The notes: generated by a model from the letters alone, not told the origin. DNA of 64,000 nucleotides from Aspidapion aeneum (GCA_963576565.1 OY755045.1:8555977-8619976), one strand, 5' to 3'; shown: positions 21,875 to 36,136, counted from the first letter of the stretch. Made by a program: numbers and translations.

Positions 21875-23025
21875 TCGACTTCAGATCATCTCCTTTGTAT
21901 AACCCAAGTTATTGAAAAGAAAATGGCATACGGACAAGAGCTGCATCTGCTTTACGTTGATTTGCAGAAGGCATATGATAGTATACCACTAAATCTACTT
22001 TGGAAATCGTTGGAAAACACAAACATAAGCGTACAACTAATTAAGGCCATCAAAGAATTATACCGCAATAGTAACGCAAAAGTTAAAATAAAAGAAAAAC
22101 TAACCAAAGGCTTTCAAGTAAATAAAGGTCTTAAACAAGGTTGCTGTATCTCGCTTACGCTGTTCAAGATATACTTGGAACAAGTCTTTAAAGTATGGAA
22201 GAGAAAATGCCAGAACATGGGAATTCCGTTGGACGAAACCACCTTGTATACTTTATGTTTCGCCGATGATCAGATAATAGTGGCTTAGGATTATGACGAC
22301 CTCGAATATATGACACGAAAACTAGTAGAAGAGTACAATAAGTGGGGACTAGAGGTTAATCTCAATAAGACAGAGTATATGTGTATCGGTGGAATGAAAC
22401 AGGATCTAATCTTAAATACCGGGCAGCGAATTCAGTCCTGTGATGAGTATAAATACTTAGGTCTAAAAATTACAGCTGACGGAACACTAGACAAAGCTAT
22501 AAAAGATCGAAACGTACAAGGAAGAAAAGCAATAACTTTATTACATGGAATAATTTGGGACCAAAGTATATCAAAACATAATAAAAAGCTTATATATAAC
22601 ACCATTGTATAAAGTATTATTACATACGGCTCAGAAGTATGGCCAATCAAGGATAGAACAGAAAAAATGCTTTCCGCTACGGAGATGGACTATTGGAGAA
22701 GAGCAGCAGGAAAGTCAAATAGAGAAAGAGTTACAAATCAAAGAATAAGAGAAATTATGACAGTGGGTAAACGTACTTTAGTGGATGATATAAGAACAAA
22801 ACAACTGGTACGGTACGGACATGTACAAAGAATGAATGATGAAAGACTACCTAAACACATACTACAATGGAAACCAACTGGCCGAAGAAAACGAGGACGG
22901 CCAAGGAGAAGCTGGAGAGAAGGAATAGACAGTGAAATAAGAATAAGAGGCCTAGATGATGAATTATGGGCAAACAGAAACGAGTGGAGATTGCGTGTCG
23001 GAAGACGTGGAACGTTGTGTAACCG

Positions 23026-23029
<4 letters not shown>
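21875..23029 (+). pseudogene. LINE reverse transcriptase and C-terminal domain, two nonsense codons
   Basis: One frame runs from 21875 to 23029 and is broken only by a TAG at 22286-22288 and a TAA at 22610-22612. It starts STSDHLLCITQ (RT finger region) and shows VDLQKAYDSIP (RT motif A, catalytic Asp), VNKGLKQGCCISLTLF (motif B) and TLCFADDQIIV (motif C, with the FADD catalytic pair). The thumb reads YMTRKLVEEYNKWGLEVNLN. The C-terminus holds RYGHVQRMNDERLPKHILQW and RRKRGRPRRSW, typical of RTE-like proteins in insects. The upstream endonuclease is missing through 5' truncation. Clade assignment (RTE-like) is from memory of motif style and is less certain than the LINE assignment. Confidence 0.85.

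Positions 23030-23064
<35 letters not shown>
23029..23064. repeat. (TA)n tail of the inserted LINE
   Basis: About 17 TA units directly after the stop of the LINE frame and directly before the target duplication. Confidence 0.85.
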
Positions 23065-23068
<4 letters not shown>

Positions 23069-23200
23069 TTGGGAAGAAATAGGCATCAAAGTAAGCGCAC
23101 AATACTTCAAATACCCGAGGCTCACGATATCTCCTTAATAACAGATAAGAAAAAACAACTGATAAATAGAAGAAGCTAAATAGATAGAATAGATTAATTT

Positions 23201-23964
23201 TGATGTAATTTTTATTTTGATGTTTTACATCCTGCATGCCATAATTCCTATTCAATATATTCATGCATTTCCTCTAAAAGAACTATTAGTCAAAGAAAAG
23301 CCAAAAAGCTATTTTCGAATTTTTATAATGCCATTTCTTTTCTCCAATCTCACCCCAAATGTACGTTCTAGGAAAATAATGGATAATGGAATCCCAACGT
23401 GTGATAGAAAAATGGAAAAAGCGTCTGAAAAAACATGGAGAAAAAACGCTGATGTCATCCATATATTTTTAGCAATGCCTTCCTGTGACTTGGTTTATTT
23501 TGTGTGTAGGGGAAATAGAACCCTATTCTTGAATTAAAGGCTAAAAAAAAGTAAAATAATATAACTGCTTGGCAAAAAAATAGAAGCCATTTTTATCAAT
23601 AATTTGTGAGATATTTAAAGATACTTGATAGTAGCTACTATTTAACAAATAAATTAAATTAAAAAAGTAGGTATACCTAATCACCTTCTAACACACAAGA
23701 GGAAATCGAGGTACTTATCTCTCGTTGGCATAAAACACATTTTTTATATACAAACTGACAACTAGTTGGTATGTGACTTTATCTAAGAATTACTAATGTT
23801 GCATAGAAAAACATCATTATTGCAAAAAACATGTAACAATAGATAAACTATTATATTACATACAGTAAGCTATTATTTTTTGACAAGGTCAGAATGATTA
23901 CTCAACTGTTTTCGATGTCTACAATTATAAATAGATGTGAAAAAACACTCTGCCTTTTTTTCTT
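23201..23964. other. No confident gene
   Basis: A plus-strand ORF at 23217-23537 (106 codons) contains KKTWRKNADVIHIFLAMPSC but nothing I recognise, and base composition gives no support. Confidence 0.35.
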
Positions 23965-24004
23965 TCTAGCCAAGTTTAGAAAAACATTTCCAAACTAGTA
24001 AGAA
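23965..24004 (-). repeat. Left piece of R1 copy 2 (interrupted)
   Basis: AAAAACATTTCCAAACTAGTAAGAA matches, in reverse complement, the end of the R1-like block at 35175-35205 (GGTTCTTACTAGTTTGGAAA). The rest of this R1 copy resumes at 25318. Confidence 0.7.
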
Positions 24005-24007
24005 CTA

Positions 24008-24305
24008 AGGCCGCTTGACATGGTGCATGACAATAAAATTTGCAGAGAGAAATGTTTCCCAGGTGCATGCGTAGTACAAATCCAGCTGATTGTTGCAGGC
24101 AATCCATTTTTATCGGTCCGGTGCCATTTTTTTCATGCAAACTGTACTTGCATGCAAACTGGGGAATTTTTACCTAGATTCTGGGGAATCAATGCATGGC
24201 CATACACAATGTCAAATGAAAAGAAGATTTTTTGCAGGCAACAATTTGACCACAATTTTTTGCTTGCAAATATTTGCAGCGCGTCATGACCATGTCAAGC
24301 GGCCT
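24008..24305. mobile_element. 298-bp MITE nested in transposon X
   Basis: Inverted ends AGGCCGCTTGACATGGTGCA and, at the right, CATGACCATGTCAAGCGGCCT, flanked by CTA at 24005-24007 and 24306-24308. A 3-bp duplication fits the PIF/Harbinger group, weakly. The interior is rich in TGCATGCAA and TTTGCAGG phrases. ORFs here (24020-24434) cross the element end and are rejected. Confidence 0.8.
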
Positions 24306-24502
24306 CTAGAGACCCTGTATGTACGACATATTTTCACAAAAGAAAGACACGACAAACCCATCAAAGTCACTGAAATTACCATTTTTTGGTTATGTTATTT
24401 TCTTGCCAAGTTCATTGGCGTTTCACTAAAATAATTTTAAATTGTCAGCGATGAGTGACATCAATCATCATGCAACCAAGGCCAACACAAAAATAGAGGC
24501 CA

Positions 24503-25062
24503 CGACCCTGAAAAAATCAGCTGTTCTCCCGGGGCTGAATTTTACATTGGGTCTTATGGGAGGTCAGACGTTTTTTTATGATATTTTCAAAATGGCACTA
24601 CAGATTTCCGAAAAATTTCAGTGAAATATTCTCAGACACCATTCCGATATTCCACCAAAGGTTTGTAAGGAAGCAACATGATTAAAAGGTTAAAATCTTC
24701 AAGATTTACCATTCCTTATTTTGAATTCAAATTACCCGCCATGTGCCACATGCCAATTGTTATATTTGACATGTATTTGACTTTGTCATATGTGATTGTC
24801 ACATTCGCTTCTGCTTTAGACTTAATTTTTGTGTGAGCTAATGAAGCGGCTATGAAAAATTAGGGCTTACTATACATTTAAAAAAAATTGTTCTGCCAGA
24901 ATAAAGTAAAAACAATCTCAAAAACGGCTTTATTTAACAAAAAATCAAATATCCATGAACCGTCATTCCAACTTCAATATTTTAAAGTCAATCAGCTGTG
25001 TCGTAACGTGACCATCAAGAAAAATCAGCCCCGGATGTGACGTCAACAAAGTGGAGGATCGT
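24503..25062. repeat. Inverted repeat inside transposon X
   Basis: GGCCACGACCCT and CCCGGGGCTGAATTTT near 24503-24545 face AAAAATCAGCCCCGG and AGGATCGTGGCC near 25020-25062. This may be a further nested element or an internal palindrome of X. Confidence 0.55.
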
Positions 25063-25317
25063 GGCCCGTCCATTTTGATAGCCCTGATGCAACATATAAA
25101 CAAACGTTTGTCCGCACCCCCTGTATAGGTTTTGTTAAAAATCGACTATTTTTATTTTACGACGCTTATGAATTAACAAGGACAGAAGGTTCGGTTCGGT
25201 CTCTGAACATCGCTAGAGTATAAAGGACCGATATTTGATTTTGACTTAAATAAATTTGACTTTGAAGAGTTTGTCGCGTCTCTTATTTCTTTGAAATATG
25301 TCATACATACAGGGTCT

Positions 25318-26128
25318 CTAGTAAGAACCTTTTATTTTGAAATTTGTAATGGACAATTTGGCTTTGCTTTTATCTCAATTCTTTTTACGGAATACCATTT
25401 TCGCGTCCTTTTTGTTACATGAAATGTTTTTGTTATGATTTCACTACTTTTTAAAAAGATTTAGATAATATTTAAGTTTTAAAGTAGCAAATGCCTTATT
25501 AAAAATGTTTAGGTTTTTATCATAGTTTCTGTCAGCTTTCTAAAGCTCAGCTCTCTAGCGTTCCTGAAACTGGGCAATGTTACTTTTATATAACTTTAGA
25601 ATAATAGGGGAGGAATGTAAATTAAAATTTTGGGGTTTTAAAATTTTTTCCTATGGTTTTATCATATTTCCTATCAGTCTGCCAAAGCTCAGGTCTCGAG
25701 CGCTTCTGAAAGTGGGCAATGTTACTTTTACATAACTTTACATGTATAGGGGAGAGGAGTAAATTAGAATTTTGGGGTTTTTTCATTTTTTCCAAGGGTT
25801 CGGTCATAATTTCTATCAGTCTACCAAATATCAGCTCTGTCGCATGTCTGGAAGTACAGTAGAATTCTGATGATCTATACATGAGTGAGTCAGTGAGTGG
25901 CAATTTCGACGTTTTTTGAAATTTCGTAATTACTTTACTACTTTATGGTAGTCCAAACTTGGAGGGGTCATTAATCCTATGAAGATCTACGACTGTGCAA
26001 AGTTTGAACTTCGTAGCTTATGCCGAAGTAGAGTTTTAGATGGGTCAAATATGAACTGAAATGTTTCAAGAAAAGATTGTACAGCAGTTTACACGAAACT
26101 TGGCGGGGCACTGCCGTGTCCCCAGATA
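25318..26128 (-). repeat. Interspersed repeat R1, copy 2, main part
   Basis: Reverse-complement match to 1215-1843, from CTAGTAAGAACCTTTTATTT to GGGGCACTGCCGTG at 26105-26120. Two internal sub-blocks with TCTATCAGTCT(G/A)CCAAA are themselves tandem duplicates of about 125 bp (25660-25840). Minus-strand ORF 25622-25903 reads this duplicated block. Confidence 0.75.
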
Positions 26129-26630
26129 TAATTTTGGTTAGTTGGTGAAAAAGCTTTATTGCAACAAAGTTCTAAAATAGGGGTCTATAAAATCTATTTT
26201 TATAGCCCAGAAGGATCATTCTTTAACTGACTTCGAAAATTTGCTTTCCATAAAGAAAAATCTCCCATTAAAGTATGGGAAAAGTATCAGATGACTTCGG
26301 GAAACTCGTATCGCCAATATTTCCCGACTTTTCTCGATGTTTTCGCAATTTTCCGGCGTATTTTACAACCTTTAGACGTTCTAACAACACTTCAGGAGAA
26401 AATGAACAGCGAATAGAAATTGGAAAACTGTCTATATCATTTTGCCACTTTTGCACACGTGTAATAACTGTAATATTGGAAAATGCACTATAGGAAAATG
26501 AGCTTGTAACATCTGCTGTGGAAAATTAAAGAAAAATTTATGGGTTCTTGGCAGAGGCATAGGGGGGGGGATAGATATATAGATATATGACCGAAGGGTC
26601 CATTTGTATTAAAAAAATTGGTACAAATAA
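26129..26630. other. No identifiable gene
   Basis: A 26280-26500 segment has overlapping ORFs on both strands without recognisable motifs. A G-run lies near 26563-26570. Confidence 0.4.
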
Positions 26631-28706
<2,076 letters not shown>

Positions 28707-29384
28707 AATTAAATAAAAAAACTACCCAGCTGCGACTAGTAGTATGTATTGGTCAATAAGGTTAGGAAAAGCAAGTAGCTCGTCAGTGGCGTACGTAAAT
28801 TGGGATTATTTAGAAAAAACATGTTTATTATAGGTTTTTCAAAATTTTTTCAAAAACTACACTTTTTAGGAAAAAATATGTAGCATACTTTATTGTAGCA
28901 CATAACATTTTTTTTTTTAAACTTTATTAAAATGTCGGGTTGTTGCCATATTTAAGGCTTCAGGGGCGTACTAATATAAACTTATTTTCAAAAATAATTG
29001 AATTAATCAGTTTCTCTTGCATATTTAAATATCTTTTCTAAGATTTTCAGAAAAAAATGTGCCTTTATTCTTTATTGAGGATAAGACAATTTCTTTTTAA
29101 ATGATATATTACAAAGTGAGGTTAATGTTATGATAAATACTTCAAAAAGGTTCGTAATTTATGGAAGGGCGAAAAAATATCGAAACACAAAATATCGAAA
29201 ACAGTAATTACAAGTAAATTTAGCAGTTGGGTGGTTTTTTTATTAATTTTTTTTTTGTATTTCCAACTTTTAGGTTTAATTCTTATTCAGCCTTATAAAA
29301 AGCACTATGCATTTACAATTCATTTAGCTTTGCCAAAAAGTACGTGTAGATTATCTACGGACGCGAACAGTGTTACCTTCCATT
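28707..29384. other. No identifiable gene
   Basis: AT-rich. CAGTGGCGTACGTAAATTGG at about 28785 resembles a hAT end, but no matching partner with a target duplication was found. Confidence 0.4.
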
Positions 29385-29745
29385 GAGTGAAGGTGGGGGA
29401 GGAGAGAGGGAGGAGGAAACTAGTAAAATGGTGTCGAAAGAAATCTTAAAGCGTGTGCCGAAAGAATTTTTAAAATCGTTCTAAATTTGTGAAAGGTATA
29501 GCTACAACTATTACCAATAAGGAGGGAGTGGAGAATAGAGGGAACGGGAAACTAGTAAAATGATGTTAGAAAAAAATCTTCAAACGTGTGCAAAAAGAAC
29601 TTTTGAAATCGCTTTATATTTGTGAAAGTTATAGCTATAACTATTACTAATAAGGATGGCGGGGTGGAGAGAGGGAGAGGCAAGGGAGGGGGGAGGGGGA
29701 ACTAGTAACATGGTGTTGGAAAAAAATCTGAAAGCGTATGCTTTT
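29385..29745 (+). repeat. Degenerate tandem repeat, about 130-bp unit
   Basis: Nearly three units containing a purine-rich block (GGAGAGAGGGAGGAGGAAAC), AACTAGTAAAATGGTGT, AAATCTTAAAGCGTGTGC and TATAGCTATAACTATTACTA. Confidence 0.75.
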
Positions 29746-30379
29746 TTTTTTCATTTTAATGAACTTTTTATTATTCATATGTATATATACACAACAATTT
29801 TGTATTTTTAGTGTTACTTAATAGTTCTGAAATGTTTGTCGTTTCAATGAGATTGCTAGATTAGCTTTTTTGTATTGAGATAGTATGAACCAATTTTCTT
29901 TATTTTTTATTGTTTTAAAACAGACTTTACTCTCATCATTTATTGTTAATAGGTTATGTTTTTTGTTTAAATTAATAATCAAAAATTTTCTTTTTAAGTT
30001 AAAAAAGTCTTCCCACAAAATTTTTTATTGTTGTTTTAGGTAAATAGGTAGTACAGGTTTCAGAATTTCAGCTCTTTTACTAGCAATTTTTCACTTCATA
30101 TCTTATATCTTATACCATATGGTTGATATAGTAAGTCTAGCCCTCCCTTCTTATTTCCAGCTGATGTTGGACTCGAAAACATGCACTAACCATTAAATTT
30201 AAACAATTATTTTAATATTTCTGCAGAAGACTTAGTTTTTTCTTGTGTAATATTCTATTTTAAAAAAAAATATTTTCCATTAACAAATTTAAAAAAATAC
30301 GCCTAATGTTTTACTTTCCTAATGCAACAAAGAACTAAAAATAAACAAATTTTTAGGGCATACATGGTTGATCCTCTTA
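29746..30379. other. No identifiable gene
   Basis: AT-rich. The minus-strand ORF at 29818-30018 is lysine-rich low complexity and unsupported. Confidence 0.4.
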
Positions 30380-31410
<1,031 letters not shown>

Positions 31411-31789
31411 ATATGTGACCTATTTAGCGCGTATAGACACAAAAAGTCTTTAGAATACACTCTCTCCTCGAAACTCCAGAAGCTAGTAATATTAACGTAT
31501 TAATTTAATCAAATTAAATTATCTTATTTAATAATAAGATACATTTACTAATATGGTTTTTGAATAGGGTGGGGGAATGACATAAGGGGAGATGGGTGAG
31601 AGCAGGGAGGACTACAAAGTAACTACAGCAAATTAGAGGACATTTGCAATAGGTGATCAAAGGCATTTCAATAAAATCGCCTGAAATTTAGATAATTTGT
31701 ATTCTTTAAAGCCTACATCATGTGACAAAATGGCATCTGAAGACCGCCATGTTGATTCCTGTTTAAAAACATATAGCCTATAGAACCTT
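31411..31789. other. No identifiable gene
   Basis: AT-rich sequence with no clear repeat. Confidence 0.4.
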
Positions 31790-31946
31790 CGGGATCAGTA
31801 GCAATTCAACGACACCTTTTTTGTCAAAATCGGTTTAGCCGTTTAGCCTCTAGCGTAACACAAACATACATATTTACATACTTACATACATATCCCAATC
31901 GAAATACATTACCCTTCCTTTCGCCGTGCTGCATTTGGGTAAAAAG
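31790..31946 (+). repeat. R3-related repeat end with CATA tract
   Basis: TGTCAAAATCGGTTTAGCCG, TTTAGCCTCTAGCGTAACAC is followed by a CATA-type tract (31865-31890) and ends CATTTGGGTAAAAAG. It resembles R3 in module order but not in the final 60 bases. Confidence 0.55.
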
Positions 31947-32046
31947 GAATTCAATATTATTTTGCTCAAATAGTTCTTCACCATTATTCAAATCCTCCAG
32001 CTGCGAATCCTTTAAACAGCAAAATTGTGGAAAATTATTTGTTTTT

Positions 32047-32785
32047 TATACTACTACTACTATGTCGGTTCAGCACGTTTTTCTACGTTGTCCGACGCCT
32101 ATTCTCCACCTCCTTCGATCCTGACAATCATCTTCCGTCAGGTTTTTTGACTCATTGATCTTTGGATTGACTGTTGCCATTCCAGTTTAGACGCCCTCTT
32201 TTTCTGCGCCCTATTGGTTGCCATTCTAGGACCTGCTTTGGTAATCTTTCGTCGTTCATCCGTTGTACATGGCCGTACCATATCAGTTGTCTTTTAGTGA
32301 TGTCATCCGTTATGCTTCCCTGGATTCCAATTCTTTCTTTTATGATCTCATTTCTTATATGATATGTTCTAGATATTCTCATTGATCTTCTTATTGCATT
32401 CATTTCGCCACTTTCTATTTTTGCTTTGTATTTTTCTGTTACGCGACAAGTCTCTATTCCATACAGCAGCGTGCTTTTCACCATTATGTTAAATTTTACA
32501 TTCTTTTTTATCTCTCTGCTCCATAAAATACTGTTAAGATATCCAATTACCTTTTTTGCTTTTACTATTCTTTTTTTTAGTTCTTTACAGTCGGTTCCCG
32601 TCTTATCAAATGTGACACCCAAGTAAACATACTCATTGCAAGGGGATATTGTTTGTCCATTGTCTAGTTCTAACTCACTTGATTCGTTTCCAATAAATAA
32701 GTACTGTGTCTTTTTCACGTTCACTGTTAATCCCCACTTTTGGTATTCTTCCGTTAAGTTTCTCATCATATACTCCATGTCTTCT
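32047..32785 (-). pseudogene. LINE 3' fragment (RT thumb and C-terminus) with (TAG)n tail
   Basis: Minus-strand frame at 32152-32778 starts MEYMMRNLTEEYQKWGLTVN, then VKKTQYLFIG and CNEYVYLGVTF, aligning to the thumb of the LINE at 21875-23029. It continues through WYGHVQRMNDERLPKQVLEW and RRKRGR. The frame then breaks (RLNWNGN) although recognisable sequence continues to about 32060, ending in TAGTAGTAGTAG. The fragment is 5'-truncated within the RT and cannot be active. Same clade as the 22-kb LINE, but the two differ at many residues, so they are different subfamilies. Confidence 0.85.
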
Positions 32786-33254
32786 TTTTTTGTTTTTTCT
32801 TATGAAAGTATATTTTTTTTAATACCTAGGCACCATTTATTCATTCATATTATAACATAATATAAAATGTGTTAAGTGGGGTGTGTGCATACACCACATT
32901 ATTAAGGTTCTAAAAAAACACATGCTATAGATAAGTTGCCAATGGGGATTAACGATCAACTTTATCTTATCAATTGCTACTGAATGTAAGCATGTTAGAG
33001 AATGTTGTATTTGGCATTTTATAGACTAGGAAGCTACTAATATTCCCAGCAAACATGGATTACAAAAAAAGTACTGGCTTTCGCTGCACGCAATAACGGC
33101 AAAGTACTAAGTAGGAAGTACTTAATTTGTATTGATTTGAAACAACGACCGGCATCAGGCCAGCAAGTATATATCTTAATACAAAAAACACTATGTATGT
33201 AAATGTAGATTTTACAAACATTTACATTTATAAATTTGACAAAGGAAATCTAAA
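32786..33254. other. No identifiable gene
   Basis: AT-rich sequence with nothing recognised. Confidence 0.4.
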
Positions 33255-33320
33255 GTTTTCATGCCATGAGGATGGCCCAATAAAGGGCCGAAACGTCGGT
33301 GTAAAAAGAAAAAGATTTCT
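33255..33320 (+). ncRNA. Penelope-type hammerhead-like remnant
   Basis: CCATGAGGAT, the hairpin GGCCCAATAAAGGGCC, then GAAACGTCGG. A stem-loop followed by GAAAC-GTC is the arrangement seen in hammerhead motifs of Penelope-like elements. The first core box is degenerate and no coding part is nearby. Confidence 0.4.
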
Positions 33321-33861
33321 TGTTTAACTTGACCCCTTCCAACCAATCAACACTATAGTATCAGTTATGTTTGAAAAACTCGCCCTACACTATAAGGTAA
33401 ATCCTTATCATTTCGACTGATAATAAAAACACACATACTCAAATTAACCTACAGTGCACGGATGATAAGAGCCCTATAAATTTGATTGATTTGATTTTCA
33501 GTTATTTTATTGATATCGCAGACAGATGACAGGTTCGAGTATTCATCAAACAAAATATAACATTCTATTTTTGTTCGGCGTAGATTTTTTTGTTTCTCTA
33601 AAATAGGTATTAATAAGTTGGTAATAATATAGAAAATACATAATCATAACAAAAATACTCTGCCAATATATGGGCCCCTAAGCTCACACTAGGTACTATA
33701 GTTATGGTGTACGTGTGAGCTAATATAACTAAAAACTGAAATATATTTTATTCAACTCCAGACTAAATTACCTTTCGTTTGATACCACACAAGCCATGTT
33801 TTGACTTAAACTCAAATTTTTGAAATCTACCCCCACCCTTAAAAAAAACAAAAATTAAAAT

Positions 33862-34567
33862 GTATTTTTTCTATAAGCGTGCGGAAAAGTCCACTTTTCC
33901 GCACGCATTTTAGTGTGGAAAGTGCCACTTTTCCGCACTAGTGCGGAAAAGTAAATTTGTTACGATTTTGAGGTGTTCTATAACATTTAGACCGTTCAAA
34001 ATACATTTGTATCTTTCCTAGCACACGAAATATCCTAAAAATATTCAAATTGACTAAAATTCTGCTATATTTTCAATATTTTCGATAAAATAGGTTCAAA
34101 TTATAAGTTTTAAACCTCCCGGGTATAAATATCATTGTCAATGTCAAACAACAATGAACACTAGTGGTTTTAGATTTGGCATCTTAAATCACCATAGCAA
34201 CAAAGTACAAACAAACTGTCAAAACAAAGCCAATTTTGCAGATACAAGCGTCTTTTGAATTTTTCAAACAAAAAAATCAGATTTTCAATGGATTCTTCGG
34301 ACGAAGATCTACCCCAGTCAGTTCTAGAAGCCGCTAGAATGTGAATAATAATAATTGATTTGATTAAAACGTTTTGAATATAAATAATTTTCTGATTAAT
34401 TTTTAGTTTTTTCCTCACGCTTATAGAAAAAATAGTGTACCTAACTCGTGCGTAAAGTGTCTTTTCCGCACTTGATTGCTGGCCAAACTCCGCTATCGCG
34501 TCGTTTGGCCATCTGCAATCGCGTGCGGAAAAGAGGCACTTTCCGCACTAGTTAGGTAAACTACTAT
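33862..34567. mobile_element. Foldback cluster built on GTGCGGAAAAG hairpins
   Basis: TTTTTTCTATAAGCGTGCGG at 33865 is inverted at about 34417-34437 (CACGCTTATAGAAAAAAT). Beyond it, 34440-34557 is a second inverted pair (TACCTAACTCGTGCG / CGCACTAGTTAGGTA). The arms contain perfect hairpins GTGCGGAAAAGT-CC-ACTTTTCCGCAC (33879-33904) and ACTTTTCCGCAC-TAGTGCGGAAAAGT (about 33927-33952). The insertion is defined by comparison with uninterrupted copies A and B. Confidence 0.75.
34288..34344 (+). pseudogene. 18-codon start of a truncated transposon gene
   Basis: ATG at 34288 reads MDSSDEDLPQSVLEAARM and then TGA. The acidic start and position near one inverted arm suggest the 5' end of an element-encoded protein whose rest has been deleted. 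I recall similar starts in insect transposon-derived predicted proteins but cannot name the family reliably. Too short to act as a protein. Confidence 0.3.
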
Positions 34568-34922
34568 TGTTTAACTCCGAACTCAATTACCTTTCGTTTG
34601 ATATCACACACGCCATATTTTTAAGTAAACTCTAATTTTTTTAATCTACCCCTTTTTTTAACAAAAATCTATTTTGTTTAACTCTAGACTCAATTACCCT
34701 TCGTTTGATATCACACACGACATATTTTCACATAAACTCTAATTTTTGAAGTCTACCCCCATCCTTGTATTTGGCTTGTGTTTGGTGGATTTTGTTCATT
34801 TTTAAGTGGGACCATCTCGACCCAAGACCCATCCTAGGTACCAAATTTCATTGAAATCGGGCAAGCGGTTTTTGAGTTATGCGCGTTGGTCGTTACAGAC
34901 AGACAGACATACAGACAGACAC

Positions 34923-34964
<42 letters not shown>

Positions 34965-35104
34965 GGCGCGACAAAAAAGTTTCAAAATCATCTGAAACGC
35001 AAAGATATATAAACATTTTTGAAATCGGAGCAACTTTTTTTTCTCGAAAAAATTAGGATCACTATAGCTCACACTACTATAGTATAGTATATGTGTGAGC
35101 TAAA

Positions 35105-35450
35105 ATGGTATTTCGTAAAAAGAATTGAGATAAAAGTAAAGCCAAGTTCTCCAATACAAATTTTAAAATAAAAGGTTCTTACTAGTTTGGAAATGTTTTT
35201 TTAAACTTTATGATTTCACTTCTTTTTTAAAGGAATTGGATAATATTTATTTTCTAAAGTAGTAAAATATGCGGAATATTGTTCAAAACTTTTGTAATGC
35301 CTTATTTAAAATTTTGAGGATTTTTAATTTTTTTCCATGGTTTTATCATAGTTCCTATCAGCATTCCAGCTCTCTAGCGATGTGGATAATGAGGGAAGTA
35401 AATTAAAATTTTGGCGTTTTTAAAAAAGAATTGAAATAAAATTTTTCACA
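35105..35450 (+). repeat. R1-related repeat, 3' part
   Basis: GATAAAAGTAAAGCCAAGTTC, CTCCAATACAAATTTTAAAATAAA-like blocks and TTCTTACTAGTTTGG match R1 copy 1 at 1707-1775. It extends into sequence (GGAAATGTTTTTTTAAAC) also seen at 23965-23995. Confidence 0.65.
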
Positions 35451-35818
35451 CCGTCACTGACTTAATGCTACTTATATACATACCTAGTATAAAAGTCACA
35501 AATTGAAACCATTTTTCTCCTCCCTAATTAACTGATCTTCTGGCCAAAATCATAATAACTCATAAATAATTGGGGACGGAGAAACGAAAAAAAAATATGT
35601 TTTTTTTTTCATTTTATGAGCGTTCTTGGATGGATGGGTTACATCGTTTATCATCTGTTTTAAATGATACGATGGCGCCATCTGCTTGCTATAATATCGC
35701 CTCGACGGGGGTGAAAAATTACAGCGAAGGGGTTGTAAATATTTTCCGTCATTTTTCTTGGTTAAAATGGGACAGACAAGATAACAAACAAGGCAAAATG
35801 ATATTGAAAGTTATATTA
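35451..35818. other. No confident gene
   Basis: A plus-strand ORF at 35570-35848 has a plausible composition (WMDGLHRLSSVLNDTMAPSA) but runs into the MITE at 35819, so its end is not native. No domain recognised. Confidence 0.35.
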
Positions 35819-36136
35819 GGGACTTATTGCAATAAAGGCAGGCACTAATTGTGCTGGGCACTATTCTGACAGTTTCGCATTATAAGAACAGCTGTCTTCT
35901 TTTAAAATTAGCTTTGTGTATTATGAGAACCGAAATTAATAGTTAATTATTATTAATATTATTATTATTAATTAATTATTCCATTAATTAATAAATTAAT
36001 TAATGGAAAATAAACGACTGGATTTATAAATTCGACTGGTATGTCAATTTTGAAAGATCAACTGTCAGTTTTTAATGGAAAACTGTCAGAATAGTGCCCG
36101 GCACTATTATTGCCAGGTTTTATTGCAATAAGTCCC
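35819..36136. mobile_element. TA-flanked MITE, family M1, copy 2
   Basis: Ends GGGACTTATTGCAATAAAGG and CTTTATTGCAATAAGTCCC-like at the right, flanked by TA at 35817-35818 and 36137-36138. It has the inner inverted block GGCACTAATTGTGCTGGGCA / GTGCCCGGCACTATTATTGCC. Confidence 0.85.

Larger units (their letters stand above)
21875..23064 (+). mobile_element. 5'-truncated LINE inserted with a 13-bp target duplication
   Basis: TAGATTGGGAAGA occurs at 21862-21874 and again at 23065-23077. The inserted DNA starts mid-RT, encodes the RT and C-terminus, and ends in a (TA)n tail (about 23029-23064). Truncated 5' end, simple-repeat tail and target duplication are the marks of target-primed reverse transcription. 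Confidence 0.9.
21690..23200 (+). pseudogene. RTE-like LINE reverse-transcriptase fragment, split by a second LINE
   Basis: The left part (21690-21874) reads SRIDYRYTDLIANI and, in another frame, IRIRGGVRR, decayed counterparts of the RT segment before motif B. The right part resumes at 23065 with LDWEEIGIKV, a phrase that follows the polymerase motif B region in RTE-like proteins. Between them sits the LINE at 21875-23064. A paralogue on the minus strand near 39280-39480 has the same sequence uninterrupted, which shows the empty site. Multiple stops and frameshifts are present, so it is not functional. The end coordinates are approximate. Confidence 0.7.
24005..25317. mobile_element. Transposon X, about 1.0 kb, inserted in R1 with a 10-bp duplication
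   Basis: CTAGTAAGAA flanks it at 23995-24004 and 25318-25327. The ends read CTA|GAGACCCTGTATGTACGACA (the CTA now separated by a nested MITE) and, at the right, TGTCATACATACAGGGTCT. Arms match for about 35 bp (ACCCTGTATGT, GACATATTT). A 9-10 bp duplication is typical of Mutator-like elements, but there is no transposase to confirm it. Confidence 0.7.
33653..35104 (+). mobile_element. CAGA-microsatellite element, copy C, interrupted
   Basis: Same start (AAATACTCTGCC) and end (GTGTGAGCTAAAA) as copies A and B. The CAGA tract is short (34896-34964). It is split after the first 110-bp unit by the foldback cluster at 33862-34567. Confidence 0.85.

Noticed and set aside
24020..24434. 89- and 114-codon ORFs in the MITE region
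   Set aside because: They cross the exact MITE end at 24305 and contain its inverted repeat.
33525..33545. tRNA B-box-like GGTTCGAGTAT
   Set aside because: No A box or cloverleaf could be built around it.
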